DNA of 64,000 nucleotides from JANWVO01 sp964458495 (GCA_964458495.1 CAYWJB010000001.1:310001-374000), one strand, 5' to 3'. Positions 35,688-45,444 are shown, counted from the stretch's first letter. A program made the numbers and translations. Notes: generated from the sequence alone by a model not told the origin.

Positions 35688-37508
35688 TTAGCGTGCAGGC
35701 AGCACCACGGTGAACGTGGAACCCTTGCCGGGCGCGCTCCGGACGCCGATCGAACCCTCGTGCAGCTCCACGATCTGCCGCACGATCGACAGGCCGATCC
35801 CCGTTCCCGCCTCGCCCGACTCCTCGGCGCGCCTCGTGCGGTAGAATTTGCGGAACAGCTGTTTCACCTCGGCCTCGTCCATGCCGATGCCCTGGTCTGC
35901 CACCCACATCCGCACAACGCTGTCCTCGGCCGCCGCGCCGATCACGACCTCCGTCTCCTCCGGCGAGTACTTCACCGCGTTGGTGACCAAGTTGTAGACG
36001 GCGTATTCAAGCAATTCCGCGTCCGCCCGCAGCGTCAACCCGTCCGGCACGCGGTTGGAGAGCGCAATGCGCTTGCGCTCGGCCAGCGGCGCAGCGCGCC
36101 GGCAGCAGCCCTCCACAAGCACGGCCAGATCCACGTCCGACATCCGCAGCTCCATCTGCCCGGCGCTCAGCTTCTCCACGTCCAGAAAGGTTGTGATCAT
36201 CCGCGCCAGCCGTTTCGATTCGCTGTGGATCATCTGGCTCAGCTCGCGCCGCTTCGCCTCCGGCAGGTTGTAGCGCGAGATCAGCTCGCTGGATCCCTGG
36301 ATGGCCGTGAGCGGCGTGCGCATCTCGTGCGCGACGAAATGGAACGCCTGCTGGTAGCGCCTGGTGGCGGCCTCGCTGGCTTCCAGCCGCCGCCGCACGA
36401 AGAAGTAGCGGAAGGCGCCCCCGCCCGCCATCGCCAGCCAGCCCGCCGCCACCGGCGCCGAGGCCGGAACGACGAGATCCTGTTTGAAACAAATCCACGG
36501 CGCCGCGTGCAGGACGAGAAGAACCACCGCGGCAGCCGCCCACCCATGCCAGCGCATCGCCAGGGACAGCGGCATCACGATCAGTGCCGCACCGAGCAAA
36601 GCCGCCAGCAGCGTGGCCCACAGCGGCGCGTCGGCCAGATATGCCCCGGCGTGCATCGTCTGGAACGCCTGCGCGTGGATCTCGACGCCCGCCACCGGCA
36701 GCCCGCGCGACAGCGGCGTGAACAGCCGGTCCGGCGCAGCAGAAATCGCGGTCACTCCGACGAAGACCACCTTGCCCGCCAGCGCGCCTGCCGCTCCGCC
36801 GCCCAGCAAATCTGCCGCAGAAACCACGGGGATGCCGCGCTCCGCATAGCGCACCCGGAGGGGGCGTCCCTCGTCCCACCGCGACGGGATCACCCGTGCG
36901 CCTACCGCCACGTCGGCAGGCGAAGCCACGATCTCCGCTGTCCCGGTAGAGACGCGCAGCGCTTCCAGCGACAGCGCCCACCGCCGCACCCGCCCTGCCA
37001 CGCGCTCCAGCGTAATGCGCCGGTTCACGTCATCATAAGGCCCGGCCAGCGTCGAGACGTGCCCCACCGCCTCCGCGTGCCTCCGGAACGTTTCGATCGG
37101 ATCCTGCCAGCCAGTGCCGTCCGGCAGCATCTCGCAAGCCAGCACCAGCCCCGGCGTCCTCGCAAACGCCGCCGCCAGACGCGCGTCCTCCGAGGGGTCG
37201 CCCGGGTCGGCCAAAGTCACGTCCACCGCCACGGCGGCGGGCTTCGCCTCCGCGATCCGCTCGAGCAGCCGCGCCAAATTCTCGCGCAATCTCCGGATGC
37301 CGCCGAACCGCTGGAACGTCCGCTCATCGAACACAACCAGTTCCGCCGGCGATGCGGCGGGACGCGGCGGCGAAGCGCGGAACAGGAAATCGTAGACGTT
37401 GTTGTCGAACTGCCCGCCCAGCGCCGTGAACGAAAACACCGCCGCCAACAGCCATGCGGCGGCAGCAATGGCCGCCGCCAACAGCACCGTGCGGCGTTCC
37501 CTTTTCAT
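35688..37508 (-). CDS. CHASE2-domain sensor histidine kinase
   Basis: 606 residues. One N-terminal membrane helix (about 8-27), an extracytoplasmic CHASE2 domain (about 35-290), then three membrane helices (about 296-370), a HisKA domain with phosphoacceptor H394 (HFVAHEMRTPL) and a complete HATPase domain (N-box LVTNAVKYS, then DQGIGM and GTGIGLSI). Its likely response regulator follows. The ligand is unknown. Confidence 0.92.
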   Translation of the reverse strand: MKRERRTVLLAAAIAAAAWLLAAVFSFTALGGQFDNNVYDFLFRASPPRPAASPAELVVFDERTFQRFGGIRRLRENLARLLERIAEAKPAAVAVDVTLADPGDPSEDARLAAAFARTPGLVLACEMLPDGTGWQDPIETFRRHAEAVGHVSTLAGPYDDVNRRITLERVAGRVRRWALSLEALRVSTGTAEIVASPADVAVGARVIPSRWDEGRPLRVRYAERGIPVVSAADLLGGGAAGALAGKVVFVGVTAISAAPDRLFTPLSRGLPVAGVEIHAQAFQTMHAGAYLADAPLWATLLAALLGAALIVMPLSLAMRWHGWAAAAVVLLVLHAAPWICFKQDLVVPASAPVAAGWLAMAGGGAFRYFFVRRRLEASEAATRRYQQAFHFVAHEMRTPLTAIQGSSELISRYNLPEAKRRELSQMIHSESKRLARMITTFLDVEKLSAGQMELRMSDVDLAVLVEGCCRRAAPLAERKRIALSNRVPDGLTLRADAELLEYAVYNLVTNAVKYSPEETEVVIGAAAEDSVVRMWVADQGIGMDEAEVKQLFRKFYRTRRAEESGEAGTGIGLSIVRQIVELHEGSIGVRSAPGKGSTFTVVLPAR

Positions 37509-37554
37509 CGCAACTCCCGCGCTCCCGTCCCCGCGGCGCGGCGTGCAGCCCGCA

Positions 37555-38388
37555 TCACCGCGTCCGCAGCGCCTTGAGCTTCCGCTGCTGCACCTCGGCG
37601 GGTTTCAGCGTTCGGTCGTAGTCGTACAACGCATCTTCCCAGGAACCGTACATGGGGTTCGGCAGGATGATCCATCGCTCGCCCCACCACGCATCATAGG
37701 CGCGCGCCTTCCCCGCGCGCTCTTCCGGCTTCAGCCGCGCCGGGAAGAAATCGTTCAGGTCGTCCCCGCACAGAAGCAGCACGCGGTAATGCGCCGCCAC
37801 CGCCGCACGCCGCGAACTCTTGTCCGAAGTCCACTCAGGGCGCTCGCCGCGCAACAGCAAAGCGTCGCCGAGGGCTTTCGCAACCTGCTCGCGGAACGGG
37901 AAGCCCTTCCCCACCAGGTTCCGGCGCGTCGCCTCCGCCTCTTGCTGCCCGCGGTTCGAGATATAGAACACCGTCACGCCGCGCGCCGAGGCGGCTTTCA
38001 GAAATTCCACCGCCCCAGGCACCGGCTCTGCACGCGCCTCGGAGGTCCACTCTTCCCACTGCTTCTGCGAATAGCGCCCGTCGCCTTCCAGCAGGAACCG
38101 CGCCTGCCCGGGCGAGTTGTCGAGCACCGTCTCGTCAATGTCCACGATCACCGCCGGCGGCAACCGCCGCGCGTCGCCCGGCTGTTCCAGCGCCGCCGTC
38201 CAGCGCTTGTCCTTCAGCGCGCGCTCGAGCGACAGCCGCGCCGAGCGCCACGCCTGCAACGCGCAGGCGCGGTACTCCACCGACGTCTGCACCCACGCCG
38301 TGGCGTTCAAGCCGTCCATCACCGCCTGCGCGCGCGCCGTCGCGCCGGCCAGCAGGAAAACCGCAATCAAACCGATGGCTCTCGACAC
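37555..38388 (-). CDS. HAD-family acid phosphatase, e(P4)/class B type
   Basis: 277 residues with a cleavable signal peptide (AVFLLAGATARA). Motif I DIDETVLD at 83-90, motif III-like ISNRG, and motif IV CGDDLND in the C-terminal part. Related secreted enzymes dephosphorylate nucleotides or organic phosphates in the periplasm. Single gene; 47 nt from the CHASE2 gene. Confidence 0.88.
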   Translation of the reverse strand: MSRAIGLIAVFLLAGATARAQAVMDGLNATAWVQTSVEYRACALQAWRSARLSLERALKDKRWTAALEQPGDARRLPPAVIVDIDETVLDNSPGQARFLLEGDGRYSQKQWEEWTSEARAEPVPGAVEFLKAASARGVTVFYISNRGQQEAEATRRNLVGKGFPFREQVAKALGDALLLRGERPEWTSDKSSRRAAVAAHYRVLLLCGDDLNDFFPARLKPEERAGKARAYDAWWGERWIILPNPMYGSWEDALYDYDRTLKPAEVQQRKLKALRTR

Positions 38389-38413
38389 AAATCCATTATC
38401 GCCGCCGCCCCGC

Positions 38414-38923
38414 CTACCGCCCCAGGAGCCGCTGCCACAGCCGCTCCGGTTCGGGGTCGAACACTGCGCGGGCGTCGCCCGGCATCACCCGCCACAGTCC
38501 TCGCATCCACTCCTGCCGGAGTTGCGTCACCGTCCAGCCCGTGTAACCGACGTAGATCCGTCCCCGGGGCGAGCGCGTCCTTCCGGACACCATCCACACG
38601 CCCGGGCACAGCCTCGCCGCCCCCGCATCGGATTCCTCCGGAAGCAGCGAACGCACGCCATGCGGCACCGGCCCGCCCGCATACATCTGCGGCTCCCCGG
38701 AGCGGCGAGGCAGCGGCCGGTTCAGCATCAGGCCCATCGCCGCCTCACTGGAAACCCGGAACAGCAGGATCACCGTCCGCGCGAAGTCCACGTCCCGCAT
38801 GGATGGCGAAGCCACCAGCAATTGCCCGGCTTCGAACGGCGCCGCCTGCCTCGCAGCGCCCGCCGCCACAAGCCACGCCCGTCTCGTCCAGGCCTCACGC
38901 TGTCCAGCGCATTCCTGTTTCAT
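38414..38923 (-). CDS. YqgE/AlgH family protein
   Basis: 169 residues of the DUF179 family: FEAGQLLVASPSMRDVDFART and GLMLNRPL, then the YVGYTGWTVTQLRQEW block. Members have been linked to alginate regulation (AlgH) but the biochemistry is unclear. The N-terminus has an arginine-containing hydrophobic stretch (RRAWLVAAG) that could be a poor signal. A downstream start is possible. Confidence 0.85.
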   Translation of the reverse strand: MKQECAGQREAWTRRAWLVAAGAARQAAPFEAGQLLVASPSMRDVDFARTVILLFRVSSEAAMGLMLNRPLPRRSGEPQMYAGGPVPHGVRSLLPEESDAGAARLCPGVWMVSGRTRSPRGRIYVGYTGWTVTQLRQEWMRGLWRVMPGDARAVFDPEPERLWQRLLGR

Positions 38924-38961
38924 GGCGCGCCCGCTGCACTCCCATCATGACGCGCCGCGCG

Positions 38962-40122
38962 TCACCCGGGCAGCTCGTACATCACCAGCCCGGAACCCAG
39001 CTTGGGATAGAAGTACGTCGACTTCTGCGGCAGCACCTGCCCGGCGAATGCCGCCCGGGCCAGCCCCTCCACGGGCAGGTCTTCCAGCAGAAAGGCGATC
39101 TGCGCCCGGCCCGCGCGCACCGCCTCCCGCGCCTCTGCAGGGGAGCGCGTGTAAGCCAGATGCCCGCCCTCGGCCACCCGCTCGGGCGTCAATCCGAGCA
39201 GCGGCGACAGGATCGACTCCTGCAACACCACCACGTTCAGCGCCCCTTCCTGCGCCGGGATGTCCGTATGAAACTCGCCCGCGGCGGCGGCCACGCCGAT
39301 CCGCACATGCCCCGGGGGCGAGGCCACCGGCCAGGCGCCGGGTGCGGCGTTGGGCAGCGCCCGGAGGAATACCGCAGCTTCAAACTGCGGCAGGGAATGC
39401 ACCAGGCGGTGCGTGGCGAAGCAGCGCAAGCCGGGCGACTCGAGCGCCACAAAGGTCATCATCGTCCGCGCCTGCCCCATGCGCAGCGCCGTTTCGTAGC
39501 GATGGTGCCCGTCGGCGATCAGAAGTCTTCTGTCCGCCATCGCCGCCTTCAGAGCCCCGATCCACGCCGCATCCGTCACCCGCCACAGCCGGTGGCTCGT
39601 CTGCTGGTGGTCCTCGTATTCGATCTCCGCCGGTTGCGCCGCGGCCTCCGCCAGCATCCGCTCCACCGCCAGATCCGGATCGGGAAAGAGCATGAAGATC
39701 GAATCGAACTGCACACGCGTGGCTTCCAGCAGACGGAAGCGATCCTCCTTCGGGCCGCTCAGCGTGCGCTCGTGCCGGAACACTGTCTGCCCGTATGGCT
39801 CGGTGTCGCCGAGCGCGATGAATCCGCGCCTCACGAGCCTCTCGCCGCTGCCCGGCGCGGGAAATTCCTGCTCGTAAACAAATACAGCTTCCTCATCGTC
39901 GGTGGCTACGATCCCCTCGCGCCGCCACTCGTCGAGCCGCGCTGCCGCGCCCGCGTAATCGCCGCGAGGCAGGATCAGGTGCGCGAAATTGTACGGGCTT
40001 CGCGCCTTGTAGCTGCGCTCCAGTTCCTCTGGAATGACGTCATAGGGCAGCGTGGCGAGTTGTTCTGCATCGCCCGCGCGGGGAGTGTAACGAAGGGCGC
40101 GGAAAGGATGAATGCGTGCCAT
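38962..40122 (-). CDS. DUF1015 family protein (HTH/ParB-like)
   Basis: 386 residues from ATG 40122 (MARIHPFRALRYTPR), the standard beginning of this family. Conserved blocks LPYDVIPEELER, NFAHLILPRGDY and ADGHHRYETALRM are all present. Members occur across bacteria and archaea without a settled function. Single gene. Confidence 0.9.
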   Translation of the reverse strand: MARIHPFRALRYTPRAGDAEQLATLPYDVIPEELERSYKARSPYNFAHLILPRGDYAGAAARLDEWRREGIVATDDEEAVFVYEQEFPAPGSGERLVRRGFIALGDTEPYGQTVFRHERTLSGPKEDRFRLLEATRVQFDSIFMLFPDPDLAVERMLAEAAAQPAEIEYEDHQQTSHRLWRVTDAAWIGALKAAMADRRLLIADGHHRYETALRMGQARTMMTFVALESPGLRCFATHRLVHSLPQFEAAVFLRALPNAAPGAWPVASPPGHVRIGVAAAAGEFHTDIPAQEGALNVVVLQESILSPLLGLTPERVAEGGHLAYTRSPAEAREAVRAGRAQIAFLLEDLPVEGLARAAFAGQVLPQKSTYFYPKLGSGLVMYELPG

Positions 40123-40237
40123 GGACGGGGGAATCTCTACCATAACGCAGCTCAACAGCCCCCGTCAGCCCGCGCAAGCGGAAAGCGCCGCACCCCCGCC
40201 GGCTGCGGAAGGCGAGGCGCGGCAGCCAGTTGCCTGA

Positions 40238-41350
40238 TCAGAGCAGCTTCGCCAATTCCGTGTACGGGATCCCCTGGGACTCCGCCACCGCCGGATGCGT
40301 GCAACAGCCCTTGTAGGTGTTGACGCCCAGAGCCAGCGACGGGCTCGATGCGATCGCCTCATGCACGCCGTGCTGCACCAGCTGCATCAGGTAGGGGAAC
40401 GTGGCGTTGGTCAGCCCATAGGTGGAAGTGTGCGGAACTGCTGCCGGCATGTTCGACACGCAATAGTGCAGGACGTTGTCCACGAAATAGACCGGATCGG
40501 TGTGCGTGGTCGCGCGGGAAGTCTCGCAGCAGCCTCCCTGATCGATCGCCACGTCCACAATCACGGAGTTGCGCTTCATCACCTGGAGCATCTCGCGCTT
40601 CACGAGCTTCGGCGCGCTGGCGCCGGGGATCAGCACGGCGCCGATCACCAGATCGGCCTGGCGCAGCGATTCGCGGATGGTCCACGCGTTGGATGCCAGA
40701 GTGATCACGCCGCCGTTGTAGATGTCATCCAGTTCGCGCAGGCGGTTCAGGTTCTTGTCGATGATCGTGACGCTCGCCCCGAACCCGTGGGCGATGCGCG
40801 CCGCATTGTGGCCTACCACGCCGCCGCCCAGCACCACGACATTGCCCGGAGCGACGCCCGGAATGCCCCCCAGCAGCACGCCGCGGCCGCCGTTGGGCGC
40901 CTCCAGATATTGGGCGCCGATCTGCACCGCCATGCGGCCGGCCACTTCGCTCATCGGCGTCAGAAGCGGCAGCGAGCCGTCCTCTTCCTGGATGGTCTCG
41001 TAGGCGATGCCGGTCACCTTCGTCTCCAGCATCTTCTGCGTCAGCTCCGGCAGCGGGGCCAGATGCAGGTACGTGAACACCGTCAGCCCTTCGCGGAAAA
41101 ATCCGTATTCGGAGGGCTGCGGCTCTTTGACCTTCACGATGATGTCGGCGGCGTTCCAGACGTCGGCCGCCGTCGGCGCGATGCGCGCGCCCGCCTGCAG
41201 GTACTCTTCGTCGGTGATCGAACTCAGACTTCCGGCGCGAGTCTGCACCACCACCTGATGGCCGGCTTCCACGAGCGCGGTAACGCCGTGCGGCACCAGC
41301 CCGACACGGGATTCGTGGTCCTTCACTTCACGGGGTACGCCAATGATCAT
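40238..41350 (-). CDS. ald: Alanine dehydrogenase
   Basis: 370 residues from ATG 41350 (MIIGVPREVKDHESRVG). NAD-dependent interconversion of alanine and pyruvate plus ammonia. The catalytic Lys lies in IIVKVKEPQPSEYGFF, His in YLHLAPLPELT, and the NAD fold at VVVLGGGVVGHNAA. The start overlaps the stop of the upstream peptidoglycan-binding gene. Confidence 0.97.
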   Translation of the reverse strand: MIIGVPREVKDHESRVGLVPHGVTALVEAGHQVVVQTRAGSLSSITDEEYLQAGARIAPTAADVWNAADIIVKVKEPQPSEYGFFREGLTVFTYLHLAPLPELTQKMLETKVTGIAYETIQEEDGSLPLLTPMSEVAGRMAVQIGAQYLEAPNGGRGVLLGGIPGVAPGNVVVLGGGVVGHNAARIAHGFGASVTIIDKNLNRLRELDDIYNGGVITLASNAWTIRESLRQADLVIGAVLIPGASAPKLVKREMLQVMKRNSVIVDVAIDQGGCCETSRATTHTDPVYFVDNVLHYCVSNMPAAVPHTSTYGLTNATFPYLMQLVQHGVHEAIASSPSLALGVNTYKGCCTHPAVAESQGIPYTELAKLL

Positions 41351-41811
41351 GGTCGGTTTCCTTCCCTTGGGGGTTCGGCAGCCGCCGTGCCGGATGGCGC
41401 GGTGCGGCTTTGCGGCGGTCCCAGGCCCAATGCGATCAGGGTCAGCGGGTCGAGCTTGCCCCTGCCGGTCAGGTTCCGGATGTTGTGATCCTCCTGGAAC
41501 CTCTTGAGCGCCTCCACCGTGGCCGCGTCCCACACGCCCGTGGGCTCCACTGCGTAACCGCGCTCGGCGAGCGCCTGCTGGATTTGCCGGATCCGCTGTG
41601 GTTCGGGCTGCTGCTGTCCGCGTGCCTGCCGGGTGGCGGCCTTCTTGCGCCCGGTGCGCCGCCGCGTGGAAGACTTCTTCCCTTTGCTGGCTGCGTTGCC
41701 CTGTTTCACGGCCGGCTTGCCGGCAGCCGTCTGTGCCGCAGACTCAGCCGCGGGAGGCGCCAGAAGCGTGAAGGCCAACAGGGGCAGCAACAGCAGACAG
41801 GGCCGCTTCAC
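41347..41811 (-). CDS. Secreted peptidoglycan-binding domain protein
   Basis: 154 residues from GTG 41811, chosen because it gives a clean signal peptide (KRPCLLLLPLLAFTLLAPPAAES). After a basic, Lys/Arg/Thr-rich stretch (KGKKSSTRRRTGRKK) there is a PG_binding_1 domain (RIRQIQQALAERGY, then GVWDAATVEALKRFQ). Probably cell-wall associated. Coupled to ald by a 4-nt overlap, which is odd for the two functions. Confidence 0.8.
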   Translation of the reverse strand: MKRPCLLLLPLLAFTLLAPPAAESAAQTAAGKPAVKQGNAASKGKKSSTRRRTGRKKAATRQARGQQQPEPQRIRQIQQALAERGYAVEPTGVWDAATVEALKRFQEDHNIRNLTGRGKLDPLTLIALGLGPPQSRTAPSGTAAAEPPREGNRP

Positions 41812-41878
41812 GATGCCAGAATAGCACCGCGCAGCCCCGTTTTTCGACCTTTCTGCCCGGAATCCGGCGCCCGGCCGC

Positions 41879-42652
41879 TCAGCCCGCGCCGCCCACCTTG
41901 GATTCTTCACGGAACAGCGCCACGGCCCTCGTGAAGTCGCGGTGCATGCGGGCAATGTTTTCGATCTTCACGCCCTTCGGGCAGATCGCCTCGCACTCGC
42001 CCGTGTTGGTGCAGTAGCCGAAGCCCTCTTCCGTCATCTTCAGCACCATGCGCAGGGCGCGGCGGTCGCGCTCAGGCTCCCCTTGCGGCAGCAGCCCGAG
42101 GTGGGCAATCTTGGCCGAGACGAACAGCGACGCGCTCGCGTTCGGGCACGCCGCCACACAGGCGCCGCAGCCGATGCAGGCGGCCGCGTCCATGGCGCGG
42201 TCGGCACACTGCTTGCTCACCGGGACCGAATTGGCCTCAGGCGCCGAACCCGTGTTGATGCTGATGTAGCCGCCTGCGGAGATGATCCGGTCGAACGCGC
42301 TCCGGTCCACCATCAGGTCCCTGATCACCGGGAACGCCTTGGCCCGGAACGGCTCCAGCCACAGCTCCTCGCCGTCCCGGAAGTGGCGCATATGGAGCTG
42401 GCACACCGTGGTGCCCCGCTCGGGCCCGTGCGGGATGCCGTTGATCATGAAGCCGCAGCAGCCGCAGATGCCCTCCCGGCAGTCGTGCTCGAACGTCACC
42501 GGATCCTCGCCTTTGCGCGTCAGCTCCTCGTTCAGCACGTCGAGCATCTCCAGGAACGACATGTGCTCGTTCACCTGGTCGAGCTCGTAGCGCACCATCT
42601 TGCCCGGGCTCGATGAATTCTTCTGACGCCAGATGTTCAGGATGATCTTCAT
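41879..42652 (-). CDS. sdhB: Succinate dehydrogenase/fumarate reductase iron-sulfur subunit
   Basis: 257 residues. N-terminal [2Fe-2S] site with CREGICGCCGFMING, then the C-terminal [4Fe-4S]/[3Fe-4S] sites CIGCGACVAACPN and CTNTGECEAICPKGVK. It passes electrons from SdhA FAD to the cytochrome b subunit. Last gene of sdhC-sdhA-sdhB. The sequence resembles the class with a single cytochrome b, as in Bacteroidota and Campylobacterota. Confidence 0.95.
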   Translation of the reverse strand: MKIILNIWRQKNSSSPGKMVRYELDQVNEHMSFLEMLDVLNEELTRKGEDPVTFEHDCREGICGCCGFMINGIPHGPERGTTVCQLHMRHFRDGEELWLEPFRAKAFPVIRDLMVDRSAFDRIISAGGYISINTGSAPEANSVPVSKQCADRAMDAAACIGCGACVAACPNASASLFVSAKIAHLGLLPQGEPERDRRALRMVLKMTEEGFGYCTNTGECEAICPKGVKIENIARMHRDFTRAVALFREESKVGGAG

Positions 42653-42664
42653 CGCCTGTGCTCC

Positions 42665-44584
42665 TCACTTGTAGCTGCGCTGCGCCAGATGCACGAATTC
42701 GAAGTTGAGCGGCTCCACATGGCGCGCCGGCCGCTGGCCGTCGCCCGTGTGCTCCCACACCGCCACATGGCAGAACCGTTCGTCGTCGCGCTTCGCCTCG
42801 CCTTCCTCGGTCTGGTGCTCCTCGCGGAAGTGCCCGCCGCAGCTCTCCTCGCGTTCCAGGGCGTCCAGGCACATCAGTTCGGCCAGCTCGAAAAAGTCCG
42901 CCACGCGCCCCGCCTTCTCAAGGCTTTGGTTCAGCTCCTCCCCGCTTCCGGGGACGTTCACGTTCTGCCAGAACTCCTCCCGCAACCCGGGGATCTTCTC
43001 CAGCGCGTGCTTCAGCCCCGCCGCGTTGCGGGCCATTCCGCAGTACTCCCACATGATCTTGCCGAGCTCGCGGTGGAAATCGTCCACCGTCTTCTTCCCT
43101 CGAATCGAGAGAAGGCGCCTGGTGCGCTGCTCGACCTCCTGGCGCGCCGCGCGGAACTCCTCTTGCTCCGCGCTCACGTCGCCCGGCTTCACCTGCGCCA
43201 GGAAATGCCCGATCGTGTAAGGGATGATGAAATAGCCGTCCGCCAGGCCCTGCATCAGCGCGCTCGCGCCCAGCCGGTTGGCGCCGTGATCGCTGAAATT
43301 CGCTTCGCCCAGCACGAACAGCCCGGGAATCGTGCTCTGCAGGTTGTAATCCACCCAAAGCCCGCCCATGGTGTAGTGCACCGCCGGGTAAATGCGCATC
43401 GGGACCGTGTAGGGATCCTCGCCGGTGATGCGCTCGTACATCTCGAACAGGTTGCCGTAGCGCTCCTCGATCGTCTTCCGTCCCAGCCGTCCGATCGCCT
43501 CCTTGAAATCCAGGTACACGCCCCGGCCGCCGGGGCCCACGCCGTATCCCTGGTCGCACATCATCTTGGCTGCGCGCGAGGCGATGTCGCGCGGGCAGAG
43601 ATTGCCGAACGCCGGATAGATCCGCTCCAGGTAGTAGTCGCGCTCTTCCTCGGGGATGTCGTTCGGGTTGCGCGTGTCGCCCTTCTGCTTCGGCACCCAG
43701 ATGCGGCCGTCATTCCGCAGCGACTCGCTCATCAGTGTGAGCTTCGACTGATAGTCGCCGCTCTGCGGGATGCAGGTCGGATGGATCTGGGTGAAGCACG
43801 GGTTGCCGAACCCCGCTCCGCGCTTGTAGGCGCGCCAGACGGCCGTGGCGTTGGAGCCCTTGGCGTTGGTGGAAAGATAGAACACGTTGCCGTAGCCGCC
43901 GGTGGCGAGCACCACCGCGTCCGCCACGTGGCAGTCGATCGAGCCGGTGACCAGGTTGCGCGTGACGATGCCGCGGGCGCGCCCGCCGATCACGACCAGG
44001 TCCAGCATCTCGTGCCGGTAAAACATCTCGACGCGCCCGGCGTCCACCTGGCGCTCCAGCGCCTGGTAGCAGCCAAGCAGCAGCTGCTGCCCGGTCTGGC
44101 CCCGCGCGTAAAAGGTGCGCGACACCTGCGCGCCGCCGAAGCTGCGGTTGGCCAGCGTGCCGCCGTACTCGCGCGCGAACGGCACCCCCTGCGCCACGCA
44201 CTGGTCGATGATGTTCACGCTCACTTCGGCCAGCCGGTAGACGTTCGACTCGCGCGAGCGAAAATCGCCGCCCTTGATCGTGTCGTAGAAGAGCCGGTAA
44301 ATGCTGTCGCCGTCGTTCTGATAGTTCTTTGCCGCGTTGATGCCGCCCTGCGCGGCGATCGAGTGCGCCCGCCGCGGCGAATCCTGGAAGCAGAAGCACT
44401 TGACGTTGTAGCCCAGCTCTCCAAGCGTCGCCGCCGCGCTGCCGCCGGCCAGCCCCGAGCCCACCACGATCACCGTATACTTGCGGCGGTTGGCCGGGCT
44501 CACCAGCTTCATCTCCTGCTTCGCCTTCGACCAGCGATGCTCGAGCGGACCCGAAGGGGTCCGCGGATCCAGTTGGAACGACAT
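42665..44584 (-). CDS. sdhA: Succinate dehydrogenase/fumarate reductase flavoprotein subunit
   Basis: 639 residues from ATG 44584, preceded by a GGAGGGAGAAGG site. FAD motif VVGSGLAGGSAAATLGELG; the covalent FAD histidine fits H74 in RRAHSIAAQGG. Substrate-site blocks around GANRLGASALM and the Arg-containing C-terminal domain are intact. It oxidises succinate or reduces fumarate; direction cannot be told. Confidence 0.96.
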   Translation of the reverse strand: MSFQLDPRTPSGPLEHRWSKAKQEMKLVSPANRRKYTVIVVGSGLAGGSAAATLGELGYNVKCFCFQDSPRRAHSIAAQGGINAAKNYQNDGDSIYRLFYDTIKGGDFRSRESNVYRLAEVSVNIIDQCVAQGVPFAREYGGTLANRSFGGAQVSRTFYARGQTGQQLLLGCYQALERQVDAGRVEMFYRHEMLDLVVIGGRARGIVTRNLVTGSIDCHVADAVVLATGGYGNVFYLSTNAKGSNATAVWRAYKRGAGFGNPCFTQIHPTCIPQSGDYQSKLTLMSESLRNDGRIWVPKQKGDTRNPNDIPEEERDYYLERIYPAFGNLCPRDIASRAAKMMCDQGYGVGPGGRGVYLDFKEAIGRLGRKTIEERYGNLFEMYERITGEDPYTVPMRIYPAVHYTMGGLWVDYNLQSTIPGLFVLGEANFSDHGANRLGASALMQGLADGYFIIPYTIGHFLAQVKPGDVSAEQEEFRAARQEVEQRTRRLLSIRGKKTVDDFHRELGKIMWEYCGMARNAAGLKHALEKIPGLREEFWQNVNVPGSGEELNQSLEKAGRVADFFELAELMCLDALEREESCGGHFREEHQTEEGEAKRDDERFCHVAVWEHTGDGQRPARHVEPLNFEFVHLAQRSYK

Positions 44585-44604
44585 GATTCCTTCTCCCTCC
44601 CGGC

Positions 44605-45288
44605 CTACTTCACCAAGCCCGTCAGCACCGCCAGCGGTATCGATACGTTGCCGGCGCCGATCACCCACGCATAGACCTTCGCCAGCCGTTTCAGCCACGG
44701 CGTGTAGCGCGGGTGGTTCACACCCACGCTCTGGAACATGCTCCAGGCGCCGTGGTAAAGGTGGATCGCCAGCAGTATGTTGGCGGCAATGTAGAAGAGG
44801 CTCGCCGCCGGCTGGCGGAAGCCGGCGATCACGTTGTGATAGACGTCGCCGTGGCGGAAGTCCGGGTGCGCCTGACCGGTGGTGAAGTGGAGCAGGTGGT
44901 AAATAATGAAGGCCAGAACAATCGGCCCGCTCCAGATCATCGTCCGCGCCGCATAGCTGGTGGCCACAGTGGCCTTCTTGAGGTAAGCGACCGGACGCGC
45001 GTCCAGCTTCAGGCGCCACAACTGATAGGCGCTGAGGATGTGCAGCCCGACACAGGCCAGCAGCACCAGCCGCACCGCCCACAGCCCCGCCCCCAGCCCT
45101 TGCAGGAAGGCCGCGTAGTGGTTCAGCTTCTCCGCCCCTTGGTAGATCTGCAGGTTGCCCAGCATATGGCCGAGCACGAACAGGCACAGCACGCAGCCCG
45201 TCGCCGCCATCATCACCTTCTTGCCGACAACGGACCTGTAGAAAAAGGCGGTCTTCTCAAGACCGCCATTCAACGCAATCGTTCCCAT
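44605..45288 (-). CDS. sdhC: Succinate dehydrogenase cytochrome b subunit (single, 5-TM type)
   Basis: 227 residues from ATG 45288. Five membrane helices with several histidines suited to ligate haem (GHMLGNLQ, VGLHILSAY, IYHLLHFT, AIHLYHGAW). There is no separate SdhD, matching class B/E-type enzymes. First gene of the sdh operon. Confidence 0.9.
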   Translation of the reverse strand: MGTIALNGGLEKTAFFYRSVVGKKVMMAATGCVLCLFVLGHMLGNLQIYQGAEKLNHYAAFLQGLGAGLWAVRLVLLACVGLHILSAYQLWRLKLDARPVAYLKKATVATSYAARTMIWSGPIVLAFIIYHLLHFTTGQAHPDFRHGDVYHNVIAGFRQPAASLFYIAANILLAIHLYHGAWSMFQSVGVNHPRYTPWLKRLAKVYAWVIGAGNVSIPLAVLTGLVK

Positions 45289-45375
45289 TTGTGCGCTCCG
45301 CTGTTCCCTGAAACGACCCTGTGGATCGCAGGCATCCGGGCCTCTCTGTGTATCCAGATGCCCGGAACCTCTCAT

Positions 45376-45406
45376 TGTATAGAAAATCGAAACGCAACCC
45401 GTCCAA
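45376..45406 (-). promoter_or_regulatory. Candidate sigma-70 promoter of sdhCAB
   Basis: On the minus strand TTGGAC (complement of 45401-45406), a 19-nt spacer and TATACA (complement of 45376-45381) lie about 90 nt before sdhC. The spacer is two longer than ideal, so the call is tentative. Confidence 0.35.
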
Positions 45407-45415
45407 ACGCAGAAA

Positions 45416-45444
45416 AGCGGGGCGGCCCCTGCGGCCGCCCCGCT
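45416..45444 (-). terminator. Intrinsic terminator after the secreted protein gene
   Basis: Perfect 11-bp stem AGCGGGGCGGC (45416-45426) with GCCGCCCCGCT (45434-45444). Read on the minus strand it is followed by TTTTCTGCG. It would end the transcript coming from 45529-45951 just before the sdh promoter. Confidence 0.75.

Noticed and set aside
35457..40323. Long plus-strand frames (35457-37577 and 37399-40323) opposite the CHASE2 kinase and following genes
   Set aside because: Shadow frames of well-supported minus-strand genes; composition lacks any domain signature.
42689..44674. 661-codon plus-strand frame opposite sdhA
   Set aside because: Exact antisense of a conserved enzyme; no start signal or family match.
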